Below are positions 54,471 through 63,556 of a stretch of DNA of 64,000 nucleotides, one piece after another (the stretch's first letter is position 1; every line of letters starts with the position of its first letter). The notes under the pieces are model-generated. The model did not search any database, was not told the origin of the DNA, and was given only the letters and a program-made list of their open reading frames with translations. The translations under genes were made by a program, and so were the position numbers. Origin of the DNA: Firm-04 sp045600205 (GTDB taxonomy: Bacteria; Bacillota; Clostridia; Oscillospirales; Ruminococcaceae); contig JAZRXM010000044.1 of the NCBI GenBank assembly GCA_045600205.1, forward strand, positions 39,390-103,389, written 5' to 3'.

Positions 54471-54486
54471 AATCATTGAATTTGTA

Positions 54487-54521
54487 TTCGCCGTATAAGA
54501 GCTGTTCTTATACGGCGAATG
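54487..54521 (+). other. Perfect 15-bp hairpin without T run
   Basis: ATTCGCCGTATAAGA, loop GCTGT, TCTTATACGGCGAAT. It lies 17 bases after the YfhO stop. No T tract follows, so it may be a processing or stability element, not a terminator. Confidence 0.6.
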
Positions 54522-54545
54522 CTGTATTGTGAGAAGGTGCGAGAT

Positions 54546-55436
54546 ATGAAACGAGATTTTTCTTTGCAGCAGACGGAGCCGATTTTTGAGCGGATCCGAA
54601 AGCAGGAGGGGCATCGGGTATCCAAACGCTGTGCGTTGTTTTTCTGTGCGATTTTGCTCGTGTGTATTGCCATGGAAAGCGTACTGATGTTGATTCTGGG
54701 GCGGATATTCGGTGAAACAGAACATGAAACGCTGCAAAATCTGTTTTTGACGGTGATTGAAACGACAGCCGTGATTCTATTTTGTCGATTGGGTGAGCGG
54801 CGTCCTCTGCGAACAATGGGTGTTCGCAAAACAAAGGTGATTCGTGATTATCTGGTTGGCGTGGTATTGGGTGTCGGGATGTTTGCGGCAGTTGTGGGCA
54901 TTGCGTGCCTGTTTGGTACAATGCAGAACAGAGGGGCAGTACAGAAGATTTCGTGGGGGATGATCGCGGTATACTTGTGCGGTTGGCTGTTGCAGGGGTT
55001 CAGCGAGGAAATTTTGTGCCGCGGATTTCTGCTGAGCAGTTTTGGAGTACATCAAAAGCCGTGGGCTGCGGTCATTGGAAGTTCGATTGTGTTTGCGGTG
55101 CTGCACCTCGGCAATGATAACATATCGGGGCTTGCAATCATCAATCTGACGCTGTTTGGGATATTTGCTGGTATTTTGTATCTGCGGACAGACAGCATCT
55201 GGATGGTGGCGGCGTTACATTCGCTGTGGAATTTTGCGCAGGGAAATCTGTTTGGGATTGAGGTAAGCGGAATGCGGATTCCTGTGAATATTCTGCAATT
55301 TCAGGCTGATGCGAATGGCAAATGGATCAACGGCGGTGCATTTGGTGTAGAGGGCGGCTTGGCAACGACAATTGTGTTTGCAATCGGTATTATCATGGCA
55401 TTGTTGTGGAAGCAGCGCGATGTATCGGAAATGTAA
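54546..55436 (+). CDS. CPBP-family intramembrane protease (CAAX-like)
   Basis: 296 residues with about eight helices. The glutamic-protease core is present: SEEILCRGFLLSS, FAVLHLGN and HSLWNFAQG, giving EExxxR, FxxxH and HxxxN/H. Members cleave membrane peptides or give bacteriocin immunity. Start ATG 54546 follows GAAGG. The role here is unknown; it follows YfhO and precedes a sporulation-like cluster. Confidence 0.9.
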   Translation: MKRDFSLQQTEPIFERIRKQEGHRVSKRCALFFCAILLVCIAMESVLMLILGRIFGETEHETLQNLFLTVIETTAVILFCRLGERRPLRTMGVRKTKVIRDYLVGVVLGVGMFAAVVGIACLFGTMQNRGAVQKISWGMIAVYLCGWLLQGFSEEILCRGFLLSSFGVHQKPWAAVIGSSIVFAVLHLGNDNISGLAIINLTLFGIFAGILYLRTDSIWMVAALHSLWNFAQGNLFGIEVSGMRIPVNILQFQADANGKWINGGAFGVEGGLATTIVFAIGIIMALLWKQRDVSEM

Positions 55437-55551
55437 AGCTTTTGATGCGCTTCGCGGAACTCGCTATTTTAATCACGGGATTCCGATGGATATTTTATCA
55501 TCCTTCTGCATAGACTGAATCATACAGTTTCATGTAGGAGGATGATTTTTT

Positions 55552-56115
55552 ATGAATCAGCAGGAATTTCAGGATGCTGCAAAACGCTATCAGGATGAGC
55601 TGCTGCGAATGTACCGTGCTCAGAATATGACACCACCGCCCAAACCGCCTGCCGCATCACCGCTCCTGACACCTGCGCCAATTGCAGTGCAGGAAACGGA
55701 ATATACTGAAGATACGGCGGTTTCAACGCAGGAACACAGCGGTACCTTGCGTGTCAGTGTGACTACCGCCAAGGGCGCAAAACCCGTGCCGTATGCTACT
55801 GTTGTCATTACGCAGGAACTCCCTGATGGCAAGGAGCGGCTGATTTCCATGCAGGTCAGCAACCAAAGCGGCGAGATCATGAATGTATCCGTGCCTGCGC
55901 CGCCGCCCTCAGCCGATCAGCGCAGCCCTGAATCTTACCGTTATGACATCTCGGTTTATGCGGCGGGATATTATCGGGAGCGCAGCCGTAATGTGCCTGT
56001 TTTTCCGAATATTGTGTCGATGCAGCGGTTTGATATGATTCCCCTGCCGCTTGGTATGGATGATTTGCGAACTGCGGATGCCGTCACGTTTTCCAATCCT
56101 ATGCCGCGGATGTGA
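55552..56115 (+). CDS. Leaderless beta-sandwich protein of the wall-domain cluster
   Basis: 187 residues, AGGAGG before ATG 55552. Helical N-terminus (MNQQEFQDAAKRYQDELLRM), a Pro-rich linker (about 28-60), then a carboxypeptidase-regulatory-like beta domain (about 62-165) containing LRVSVTTAKGAKPVPYATVV and ISVYAAGYYRERSRNVPVFP. No signal peptide or helix, so it is cytoplasmic. It starts a three-gene row with two peptidoglycan-binding proteins. Family not assigned with certainty. The 115 bases before it show no convincing promoter. Confidence 0.7.
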   Translation: MNQQEFQDAAKRYQDELLRMYRAQNMTPPPKPPAASPLLTPAPIAVQETEYTEDTAVSTQEHSGTLRVSVTTAKGAKPVPYATVVITQELPDGKERLISMQVSNQSGEIMNVSVPAPPPSADQRSPESYRYDISVYAAGYYRERSRNVPVFPNIVSMQRFDMIPLPLGMDDLRTADAVTFSNPMPRM

Positions 56116-56130
56116 AGGGAGGGCGGGCTT

Positions 56131-57519
56131 TTGCTGACAGGCGCACCATTTATCCCTGAAACCGTGACAGTCCATCTCGGCACACCCGATTCCAATGCGG
56201 AAACGGTCACGGTATCTTTCCCTGAGTATGTCAAAAATGTCGCATCCAGCGAAATTTACCCTACATGGCCTGAGAATGCCATCCGTGCGAATATTTATGT
56301 GATTGTGTCGTATGTTCTCAACCGCATTTATACCGAATGGTACCGTTCGCGGGGCTATGCGTTTGACATCACCAGTTCCACGCAGTATGATCAGGCGTTT
56401 GTATACGGCAGGGAGATATTCGAAAATGTAAGCAATCTTGTGGATTCCCTGTTCCCTTACTACATTCGCAGAGAGGGCAATGTTGAGCCGATGTTTGCTG
56501 CTTTTTGTGACGGCGTAGCGGTCCATTGTGCAGGATTATCGCAGTGGGGAACGGTTACGCTTGCGAATGAGGGCAAAACGCCGTTTGAGATTTTGCAGGC
56601 GTATTATGGCGACAACATCGAACTGGTCAAGGCGGAGGAAATTCGCACCGCCTCCCCCACTTATCCGAATGCGGTATTGCGGGAGGGCGAAGTCGGGGCA
56701 GATGTCCAGACGATTCAGACGCAGCTGAATCGCATTTCCAGAAATTTCCCCGAAATTCCGAAAATTGCCGAAGTTGACGGCATTTACGATGAAAGAACCG
56801 CCGCAGCCGTCAGGGAATTTCAGATGATTTTCAATCTGCCGCAAACGGGCGAAGTGGACGAAGCAACGTGGTATCAGCTATCATACATCTACACAAGCGT
56901 CAAGCATCTGGCGGATTTGCAGTCGGAGGGCTTGCAAATCGAGGAAATCACGCGGGATTTCCCGGAAGTACTGCAAGCTGGCGACAGCGGTATCCATGTG
57001 CGGTCATTTCAGTATTATCTGGCGGTTGTCGGGGCATACTATGCCTCAGTGCTGCCGATTGTGATTTCAGGCGAATATGATACGGAAACCGCAGCGTCCG
57101 TGCGTTCTTTTCAGCAGACATTCGGGCTGCCGCAAACGGGCATCATGGACAGGACAACGTGGAATGACCTTTACGCTGCCTATGCTGGTATTCTGGCATC
57201 GCAGCCCGAAGAAGCGTGTGCAAGGCTTTATCCGAATCAGGTGCTGCGCGAAGGCGTCACCTCGGAGAACGTGCGGATTTTGCAGCAGTACCTCACTTAT
57301 CTTTCGCAGGTTGACCCTGCTGTTCCTGCCGTGAGTGACACGGGTTATTTCGGACCGCTGACAAAAGCATCCGTGCAGGCGTTTCAGAAGGAATACGGGC
57401 TGAATGTGACAGGCGTGGTTGGCGTCGTGACATGGGACGCGATTTCAGGCGCATATGCCGAGAGTAAATGCGGCAGCGGAAAGCGTCCGTATCAGGCACC
57501 CGGATATGTCATCCGATGA
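56131..57519 (+). CDS. SpoIID-like domain plus three peptidoglycan-binding domains, no signal peptide
   Basis: 462 residues starting at TTG 56131, with GGGAGGG upstream. N-terminal SpoIID/LytB-like domain (about 30-170): YVKNVASSEIYPTWPENAIR keeps the Glu at the catalytic position, AGLSQWGTVTLANEG and ILQAYYGDNIELV match its end. Then three PG_binding_1 repeats (about 180-260, 275-350, 365-445), each with VREFQ/VRSFQ/VQAFQ and LPQTG-like TGxVxxxTW. No signal peptide, so it stays in the mother cell or is exported otherwise. Probably a spore-morphogenesis protein, inferred from the SpoIID domain and the nearby sipL-spoIVA. Confidence 0.8.
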   Translation: MLTGAPFIPETVTVHLGTPDSNAETVTVSFPEYVKNVASSEIYPTWPENAIRANIYVIVSYVLNRIYTEWYRSRGYAFDITSSTQYDQAFVYGREIFENVSNLVDSLFPYYIRREGNVEPMFAAFCDGVAVHCAGLSQWGTVTLANEGKTPFEILQAYYGDNIELVKAEEIRTASPTYPNAVLREGEVGADVQTIQTQLNRISRNFPEIPKIAEVDGIYDERTAAAVREFQMIFNLPQTGEVDEATWYQLSYIYTSVKHLADLQSEGLQIEEITRDFPEVLQAGDSGIHVRSFQYYLAVVGAYYASVLPIVISGEYDTETAASVRSFQQTFGLPQTGIMDRTTWNDLYAAYAGILASQPEEACARLYPNQVLREGVTSENVRILQQYLTYLSQVDPAVPAVSDTGYFGPLTKASVQAFQKEYGLNVTGVVGVVTWDAISGAYAESKCGSGKRPYQAPGYVIR

Positions 57520-57534
57520 AAGAGAGGGGTTACT

Positions 57535-58047
57535 ATGCTGTATAACGAAGAACAGAAACGAGAGCATATACAGGAAATTCTTGGTCTGCTCTATGAAATT
57601 GCGATGCGTGACAGTCGGATTCCCGCGGTGGTGCCGTCTGAGGAATACACGCCCGAATCGGCATTGGCGGTACGGGCATTTCAGGAGGCATACGGCTTGC
57701 CTGTGACGGGCGAAATTGACGAAAATACGTGGAACAACATTGTCGATACCTATCACAAGCTGACAGATTTGCCGTTGCCGCTGGTAATTTTTCCGAGCGG
57801 CGGATTTATCCTGCAAAACGGCGACAGCGGCGAACTTGTCTACCTGATTCAGATTTTGCTGGAGGCACTGGCACGGCGGTATGAAAATCTGCCGCAAGTG
57901 ACCCCGACTGCTGATTTTGACCCGCAAACCGATTTAGCCGTGCGCGAATTTCAGCGGATCGCGCAATTGCCGCAGACGGGTGTGGTTGACCGTGAAACAT
58001 GGGATAAACTGGCATCCATGATGAATCAGCTTCAGGTTCGCATCTGA
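57535..58047 (+). CDS. Two-repeat peptidoglycan-binding protein, no signal peptide
   Basis: 170 residues, GAGAGGGG before ATG 57535. Two PG_binding_1 repeats (about 15-75 and 85-165) with LAVRAFQEAYGLPVTGEID and AVREFQRIAQLPQTGVVD. It looks like a short paralogue of the C-terminal half of its neighbour. No export signal. It is 15 bases downstream of that gene and probably co-transcribed. Confidence 0.85.
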   Translation: MLYNEEQKREHIQEILGLLYEIAMRDSRIPAVVPSEEYTPESALAVRAFQEAYGLPVTGEIDENTWNNIVDTYHKLTDLPLPLVIFPSGGFILQNGDSGELVYLIQILLEALARRYENLPQVTPTADFDPQTDLAVREFQRIAQLPQTGVVDRETWDKLASMMNQLQVRI

Positions 58048-58083
58048 CCGCTACATAATCCTGAGTGAAAGGCGGTGCGCGGC

Positions 58084-59184
58084 GTGATAGAAAAGCAGCG
58101 GTTTCCCATCCTGAAAAATGCGTATTTCCGATTGATTGTCAGCAGCGGTACGGCATTGCTGCTGGTAGCGTTTGTTATTTTGCGCTATGAGGGATTTTTT
58201 GCGGCAGTCCGTGCGGTATTCCGCGTGCTGCGTCCGCTTTTGCTCGGGATTTTGTTTGCGCTGGTGCTGAATCGTCCGTGCAGCCGCTTTGAGCGGGATA
58301 TTGCCCGCCGCCACAGTTTTTCCGCGAAAACCGTGCGTTGTCTGGCAATTGCGGCAACCGTTGCGATGACCTTGCTGATTTTGACGGGCATTGTCTGTAT
58401 CCTGCTGCCGCAGTTATGCGAATCGGTTGCTTTGCTGACAGAAAATCTGCAATTTTACGGCAATAATCTCGGTTCATTGCTGGCAAGACTGCGATTGCCT
58501 GCATGGCTTTCGCAGGAGCGTATTGACGAGGTCTTTTCGCTGCTGCAAAAGCAGATTCCGTCTATTGTACAGGCTGCCTGCGGGTATACGGCGGGGTTGC
58601 TCGGCTGTCTGCTGGATGTGGGTATTGGTGCGGTGTTTTCCGTGTATCTGCTTGCGGATCAGGAGCGGCTACAAGGTCAGCTTCGGAGCATTGCAGCAAG
58701 GATATTATCGCCGGATCGCGTACAGAAAACGGCGCGGACGGCAAAGCTTGTCGGGGACACATTTGCGCAGTTTTTGCGGTCACAACTGACGGAGGCGGGC
58801 ATTCTCGGAGTGCTGTGTTTTCTGGGCATGCTGCTGCTGCGGATGCCGTTTCCGGTGCTGATCAGTGTCATCATCGGCGTGACGAATATTGTGCCCTATG
58901 TCGGACCGATTCTTGGCACGATTCCGTGCGCTGCGATCTTGTTGCTGGTCAAACCGATGACAGCGGTCTGGTTTGTGGTATTTGTTGTGATTTTGCAGCA
59001 GATAGAGAGCAATTTGATTTTTCCGCGGATCGTGGGACGCTCGGTGGGTCTGCCGCCTGCGTGGGTGCTTTCTGCGATCGTGTTGGGAGGCGGATTTTGC
59101 GGGGCAATCGGGATGCTGTTGAGTGTGCCGCTGACCGCAGTGATCTATGCGTTGCTATTTCAAAATGGTGATAGAGAAACATAA
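58084..59184 (+). CDS. AI-2E/UPF0118-family membrane transporter
   Basis: 366 residues from GTG 58084 (AAAGG about ten bases before; GTG 58075 is too close to it). About eight helices with NIVPYVGPILGTIPCAAI and LGGGFCGAIGMLLSVPLTAV, typical of the family. Members transport or signal small molecules; AI-2 export is known only for some. In the same row as the PG-binding genes. Confidence 0.85.
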   Translation: MIEKQRFPILKNAYFRLIVSSGTALLLVAFVILRYEGFFAAVRAVFRVLRPLLLGILFALVLNRPCSRFERDIARRHSFSAKTVRCLAIAATVAMTLLILTGIVCILLPQLCESVALLTENLQFYGNNLGSLLARLRLPAWLSQERIDEVFSLLQKQIPSIVQAACGYTAGLLGCLLDVGIGAVFSVYLLADQERLQGQLRSIAARILSPDRVQKTARTAKLVGDTFAQFLRSQLTEAGILGVLCFLGMLLLRMPFPVLISVIIGVTNIVPYVGPILGTIPCAAILLLVKPMTAVWFVVFVVILQQIESNLIFPRIVGRSVGLPPAWVLSAIVLGGGFCGAIGMLLSVPLTAVIYALLFQNGDRET

Positions 59185-59217
59185 GATATTCATTGGAGAT
59201 ACGTTGATATCGACATA

Positions 59218-59258
59218 TAAAAAGCTGCCCGCAGAGGATACACCTTTGCGGGCAGTTT
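59218..59258 (-). terminator. Terminator of the Cys/Gly mini-protein gene
   Basis: Arms CTGCCCGC (59225-59232) and GCGGGCAG (59248-59255), followed by TTTTT on the - strand. It also ends near the AI-2E gene's 3' side, with a weaker tail on the + strand. Confidence 0.75.
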
Positions 59259-59277
59259 GTCAGATAGCGGGAGAAAA

Positions 59278-59421
59278 TCAGCAGCCGCAGCCGTTGTTAC
59301 CGCAGCTGTTGCAGCCACAGTCACCGTTATTTCCGCAGCCGCAGTTTCCGCCGCAGAACAGCATGCACAGTACAATCAGAATGATGATCCACCAGTAGTT
59401 GTTGCAGTTGTTTCCACACAT
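59278..59421 (-). CDS. 47-residue Cys/Gly-rich mini-protein (YjcZ-like coat type)
   Basis: ATG 59421, AAAAGGAG eight bases upstream. One hydrophobic helix near the start (WWIIILIVLCMLFC, about 9-22), then a repetitive tail of Cys, Gly and Asn with ten or so Cys, ending GNNGCGC. Below usual ORF length limits. Resembles small YjcZ-type sporulation proteins in layout: short hydrophobic helix plus Gly/Cys repeats. A SigK-type promoter precedes it. Probably a spore coat or crust component. Confidence 0.75.
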   Translation of the reverse strand: MCGNNCNNYWWIIILIVLCMLFCGGNCGCGNNGDCGCNSCGNNGCGC

Positions 59422-59510
59422 AGCACATACTCCTTTTCATGTAGGAATGAGATTTTGGCAGTGCGCTCGCGATGCACACTACCGTTTCGTGGAAAGCGGC
59501 TTTCTGGTCT

Positions 59511-59538
59511 TATCATATGCGGCGATGCGTAATCGGTG
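59511..59538 (-). promoter_or_regulatory. SigK-type promoter of the mini-protein gene
   Basis: On the - strand CACC (59535-59538), 15-bp spacer, CATATGATA (59511-59519), close to the SigK pattern mACm and CATAnnnTA. The leader is about 80 bases. The 59422-59657 gap also carries the start of clpC; a TATAAT at 59622-59627 lacks a good -35. Confidence 0.5.
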
Positions 59539-59663
59539 ACAAGAAATTTTCTCTCCTGTATACCATACTGAAAATTTGCCCATACTAATCTGCGGACAAA
59601 CAAATGCGCGATTTTACTGCATATAATGGTATCAAATGACCATATGGCTACGGAGGGATGATT

Positions 59664-61913
59664 TTGCAGGAGTATACGGAAAAAGCGAAGCAGATCGTGG
59701 AGGATGCACTGCATGAGGCGGAGCGGCTCGGGCATACGTTCATCGGGAGCGAACATTTACTGCTTTCCATGCTGTCGGACGGAAACAATGTAGGTGCGGC
59801 AATTTTGCGTACCAATCGCGTCACATATCAAAAGCTTCGGCAGGCGATGATCCACGAAGTCGGGCAAGGGGAAGCGGTGCGCCTGACCTCTGATGCACAG
59901 ACCCCTGCTCTGCGGCGAATTTTGCAAAAAGCATCGCTGATGCGTCAGAATCGGGATGTGAAAATCAGTACGGAGCATTTGCTCTATGCAGTGTTGCAGG
60001 AGCAGAATACAGGTGCAACGGCGTTGCTGCGGCAAATGGGCGTATCGCTTGCTGCAATTTACGGTGCTTGCGATGCGCAGCTGCCCATATCAGAGCATAC
60101 AGGCGGCACTGTGTCATTTGACGAAAAAAGCTGTCCGAATCTTTGTAAATACGCCAAAAACCTGACTGATCCTCATGCCGCTGAGCAATTTGACCCGCTG
60201 ATCGGCAGAGAGCAGGAGGTCGAGCGTGTGATGCGGATTTTACTGCGCAGGAGCAAGAACAATCCATGTCTGATTGGCGCGGCAGGCGTTGGAAAAACCG
60301 CAATTGTTGAAGGAATTGCACAGCGGATTTTATCCGGAAATGTGCCGCCTGCGCTTCGGGACTGCGTGATTTTGTCATTGGATTTGTCAGCGATGCTGGC
60401 AGGTGCGCGATATCGCGGTGATTTTGAGGAGCGCTTGAAAGCCTGCATGGATGAAGCTGTCGCGCAGCCGCATCTGGTGTTGTTTGTGGACGAATTGCAT
60501 ATCATTGTGGGGGCAGGTGCCGCAGAGGGCGCGATTGATGCCGCCAACATTCTGAAACCGCGCCTTGCACGCGGGGAATTGCAAATGATCGGTGCGACGA
60601 CGGATGCCGAATACCGCGCACACATTGAAAAAGACGCTGCACTCAGCCGAAGATTTCAGCCTGTGCGTATTGAGGAACCCTCTGCGGCAGATGCCAAGGC
60701 GATGTTGTGTGGTTTGCGGGCGCGGTATGAGGCATATCACGGGGTTTCCATTTCCGAGGATGCGATTGCAGCTGCGGTTGATTTGTCCGTGCGTTATCTG
60801 CATGACCGTGCGCTGCCTGACAAAGCTCTTGATTTGCTGGACGAAGCGTGCGCAGCGAATCGGTTGGGACATTACAGCGCAGAGATTGCATCGGAGGTCG
60901 CTGTGCCGCAGATTGCAGAAATTGTATCCTCTATGACAGGCGTGCCTGCGCAAACGCTGACGCGCTCGGAGGGTGAAATGCTGATGCAGTTGGAATCGAA
61001 GATGCAAGCGGAAATCATCGGGCAGGATGAGGCAATTGCAGCACTTTGCAGCGCGATTCGAAGGAATCGGGCGGGGCTGCGGGCGGGCAGCCGACCGACA
61101 GGCGCGTTCTTGTTTCTGGGCGCAACAGGCGTAGGAAAAACCGCGCTTGCCAAGACGGCTGCCAATGCACTGTATGACGGACATCTGATTCGGCTGGATT
61201 TGTCGGAGTATATGGAAAAACACGCAGTATCGCGGCTGATCGGCGCACCTCCGGGATATGTGGGCTATGAAGCAGGCGGCACTTTGGTAGAACAGGTGCG
61301 GGCGCAGCCGTACAGTGTGGTGCTGTTTGATGAAATTGAAAAGGCACATCCTGATGTACTTGGGATTTTGCTGCAAATTCTGGAGGACGGCGTGCTGACC
61401 GACGGGCAGGGACGCAAGGCTGATTTCTCGAATGCGCTGATTCTGCTGACATCAAATCTTGGTGCGGAGCAGCTTACAAGCGGCTGCATCGGATTTTCGG
61501 ATGCGGAATCTGTGGGAAATGCACAGCGCGAGCGGGTCATGGAGGCAGTGAAAACGGCTCTGCGCCCGGAATTGCTGCACAGACTGGATGCCGCGATCGT
61601 GTTTCGCCGTTTAACGGAGCGTGACTATGGTCAAATCGCAGTGCGGCAGCTCACCCGATTGCAGGAAACGGCAAAATCGCGTGGATACGGACTTTTGTGG
61701 ACGGAAAAAGCCGTTGCGCAACTGATTGCGGGTGCAGATGTACCGCACGCAGGGGCAAGAGGCATCCGCACGCATTTGACGCAGAAAGTGGAAACGCTGT
61801 TGGCAGAACAGATGTTGCAAAACAGCGCAGAATCGTATCTTTTAGATGCGTCAGACAACACATTTACGTTGATGCCGCAGCATACACCGGCTGCCGCATA
61901 CGAGGCAACCTGA
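59664..61913 (+). CDS. ClpC/ClpA-type AAA+ unfoldase without the middle domain
   Basis: 749 residues. Two N-terminal Clp repeats (about 1-140) with GHTFIGSEHLLLSML; first ATPase module with GAAGVGKT and VLFVDELH; second with GATGVGKT and VVLFDEIEKAH. IGFSDAE near residue 615 is the ClpP-docking loop. Between the modules the coiled-coil middle (M) domain of ClpC is absent: SSMTGVPAQ directly follows the first module. So it feeds proteins to ClpP but probably without MecA/McsB control. GGAGG touches ATG 59658; TTG 59664 has normal spacing and is preferred. Position before sipL is suggestive but may be independent. Confidence 0.9.
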   Translation: MQEYTEKAKQIVEDALHEAERLGHTFIGSEHLLLSMLSDGNNVGAAILRTNRVTYQKLRQAMIHEVGQGEAVRLTSDAQTPALRRILQKASLMRQNRDVKISTEHLLYAVLQEQNTGATALLRQMGVSLAAIYGACDAQLPISEHTGGTVSFDEKSCPNLCKYAKNLTDPHAAEQFDPLIGREQEVERVMRILLRRSKNNPCLIGAAGVGKTAIVEGIAQRILSGNVPPALRDCVILSLDLSAMLAGARYRGDFEERLKACMDEAVAQPHLVLFVDELHIIVGAGAAEGAIDAANILKPRLARGELQMIGATTDAEYRAHIEKDAALSRRFQPVRIEEPSAADAKAMLCGLRARYEAYHGVSISEDAIAAAVDLSVRYLHDRALPDKALDLLDEACAANRLGHYSAEIASEVAVPQIAEIVSSMTGVPAQTLTRSEGEMLMQLESKMQAEIIGQDEAIAALCSAIRRNRAGLRAGSRPTGAFLFLGATGVGKTALAKTAANALYDGHLIRLDLSEYMEKHAVSRLIGAPPGYVGYEAGGTLVEQVRAQPYSVVLFDEIEKAHPDVLGILLQILEDGVLTDGQGRKADFSNALILLTSNLGAEQLTSGCIGFSDAESVGNAQRERVMEAVKTALRPELLHRLDAAIVFRRLTERDYGQIAVRQLTRLQETAKSRGYGLLWTEKAVAQLIAGADVPHAGARGIRTHLTQKVETLLAEQMLQNSAESYLLDASDNTFTLMPQHTPAAAYEAT

Positions 61914-61932
61914 GTATGGACAGCAGTTTCGT

Positions 61933-61960
61933 TCTATTTCTGAGCATGGCGGCATATAGT
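61933..61960 (+). promoter_or_regulatory. Possible SigE-like promoter of sipL
   Basis: TCTATTT (61933-61939), 13-bp spacer, CATATAGT (61953-61960). The -10 box fits mother-cell promoters; the -35 box matches only in part. Confidence 0.3.
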
Positions 61961-61992
61961 ATATCAACCGAATGCGTCATTGGAGGAGATTT

Positions 61993-63534
61993 ATGGATAC
62001 TGCAAATGAACTGACTCTGCGCCGCGAAACGGTCTTGACAGCGGAGAAATTGCTGGATACCGTGCAAGAGCAGAGTGTAGAGCTGGACTACGTGCTGCCT
62101 GATTACTACCCTGACTTTTTCCGTCTGCTTTCGTGTACTGCCGAGCCGACCGTAACGCGGTACGAATTGCAGGGCGGGATGCTGGTGTTGTCGCTGTGTG
62201 TCAGGGTCACGGTCTGGTATCTTGCAGAGGGAACACCCTTGATTCAGGTGATCACACAAAAACTGGACTATCAGAAGCAAATTCCGTGGAGCAGCGATTT
62301 GCCGCTGAAAGAGGTACGCCTGCGCTGCACTGCTGAGCCGTCCTATATCAACTGTCGAGCGGTCAATAGTCGCAGAATGGATATCCGCGGGGCGGTCAGA
62401 GTGAATCTGTGCGCAGACACCGCTGCGAAAAAGCAAGTACTTTCAGATATTTCCGGACTGCATACGCAGTGCCGTACCATGCCTGTGCAGTATATCTCGG
62501 AAATTCTGCGCAGCCAGAAACGCTGTACGCTTTCCGAGGATTTTGCGATTCCTGCATCACAATCGCCGCTGTTATCGGTGCTGCGGGAAAATATTGCGGT
62601 GAAAATCACGGAAACGCGTCCGATTGCAGGCAAATTAGTTGTCAAAGGCGAGCTGGCGGTTTCTGTGCTGTATACAACGGCAGGCGGCGGCGTAGAAACG
62701 CTTGCATTTTCGCTGCCGCTGAATCAGATTCTGGAGCCTGAGGGTCTTTCCGATGAGATGCCGTGCAGCGTCCGCGGCGAGGTGACGGAATATCTGTTGA
62801 CTCCGCAGGCGGAGCAGGGCGGCGATTTTTGCAAGCTGCATCTGGATATTCAGCTTTTGCTTTCCTGCGAGGCGATGCACTGCAAGGCAGCAGAATTGGT
62901 CAGCGATGTGTATTCCACGGTACATCCGGTGGCGGTGCAAAGCGAAACCGTACCGCTGTTGACTACGCCGATTCCTGTACAGGAGCGGCTTTCCGAAAAT
63001 GTCACGGTTGCGCAGCCTGATACAGTGCTTTCAAAGGTATATGCGGCATGGTGTACGGGCAGCGGCTTTGCCTGCGGTGCAGATGAAAACGGCAGTCCCG
63101 TACTGCAAGGCACGCTGAATTGCAGTGTTCTTGCCGCAGATGCCGAGGGTATGCCGTTGCTGCTGTCCCATACGGAAACAGTTTCTCTGCCCTGTAATGC
63201 CGCAGTTGTTGCTACCGATGTTACGGTGCAGCATTGTACTTATACACTGACGGCGGCAGATACGGTTGCATTGCAAGTGGAACTACTTTTGTGTGGTAAC
63301 CAGCAAAATGCAGAAGATACGATGCTTCTTTCCGATGTTCAAGCGGATGCCGATACCCGTTTACAAACGGAAGATGCCTATGCATTGCGGCTGTATTTTG
63401 CGCAGGCAGAGGAATCGCTATGGGAGATCGCCAAACGCTATCACACCGCTGCAAACGCCATCATGGAGGAAAATGATTGCCGTGATGATATTCTCACCGC
63501 GCCGCAAATGCTGCTGATTCCGATTGTACGGTGA
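61993..63534 (+). CDS. sipL: SipL-like SPOCS/LysM spore coat morphogenesis protein
   Basis: 513 residues from ATG 61993, with GGAGGAG six bases before. Three SPOCS (DUF3794) repeats (about 30-170, 180-310, 320-450) and a C-terminal LysM (about 465-513) with LYFAQAEESLWEIAKRYHTA and QMLLIPIVR. In Clostridioides difficile SipL binds SpoIVA and localises the coat; there is no signal peptide, as in that homologue. The neighbour is spoIVA, supporting the assignment. Confidence 0.92.
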   Translation: MDTANELTLRRETVLTAEKLLDTVQEQSVELDYVLPDYYPDFFRLLSCTAEPTVTRYELQGGMLVLSLCVRVTVWYLAEGTPLIQVITQKLDYQKQIPWSSDLPLKEVRLRCTAEPSYINCRAVNSRRMDIRGAVRVNLCADTAAKKQVLSDISGLHTQCRTMPVQYISEILRSQKRCTLSEDFAIPASQSPLLSVLRENIAVKITETRPIAGKLVVKGELAVSVLYTTAGGGVETLAFSLPLNQILEPEGLSDEMPCSVRGEVTEYLLTPQAEQGGDFCKLHLDIQLLLSCEAMHCKAAELVSDVYSTVHPVAVQSETVPLLTTPIPVQERLSENVTVAQPDTVLSKVYAAWCTGSGFACGADENGSPVLQGTLNCSVLAADAEGMPLLLSHTETVSLPCNAAVVATDVTVQHCTYTLTAADTVALQVELLLCGNQQNAEDTMLLSDVQADADTRLQTEDAYALRLYFAQAEESLWEIAKRYHTAANAIMEENDCRDDILTAPQMLLIPIVR

Positions 63535-63556
63535 GCCGAAAGGAGCAAAACATCGC

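Noticed and set aside
51750..54737. Two long - strand frames opposite the YfhO gene
   Set aside because: Shadows of the + strand gene; no recognisable domain.
55500..55551. CATACAGT/GCATA boxes before the wall-domain cluster as SigE or SigG promoter
   Set aside because: No matching -35 at the right distance for SigE; the SigG reading would start RNA inside the ribosome site.
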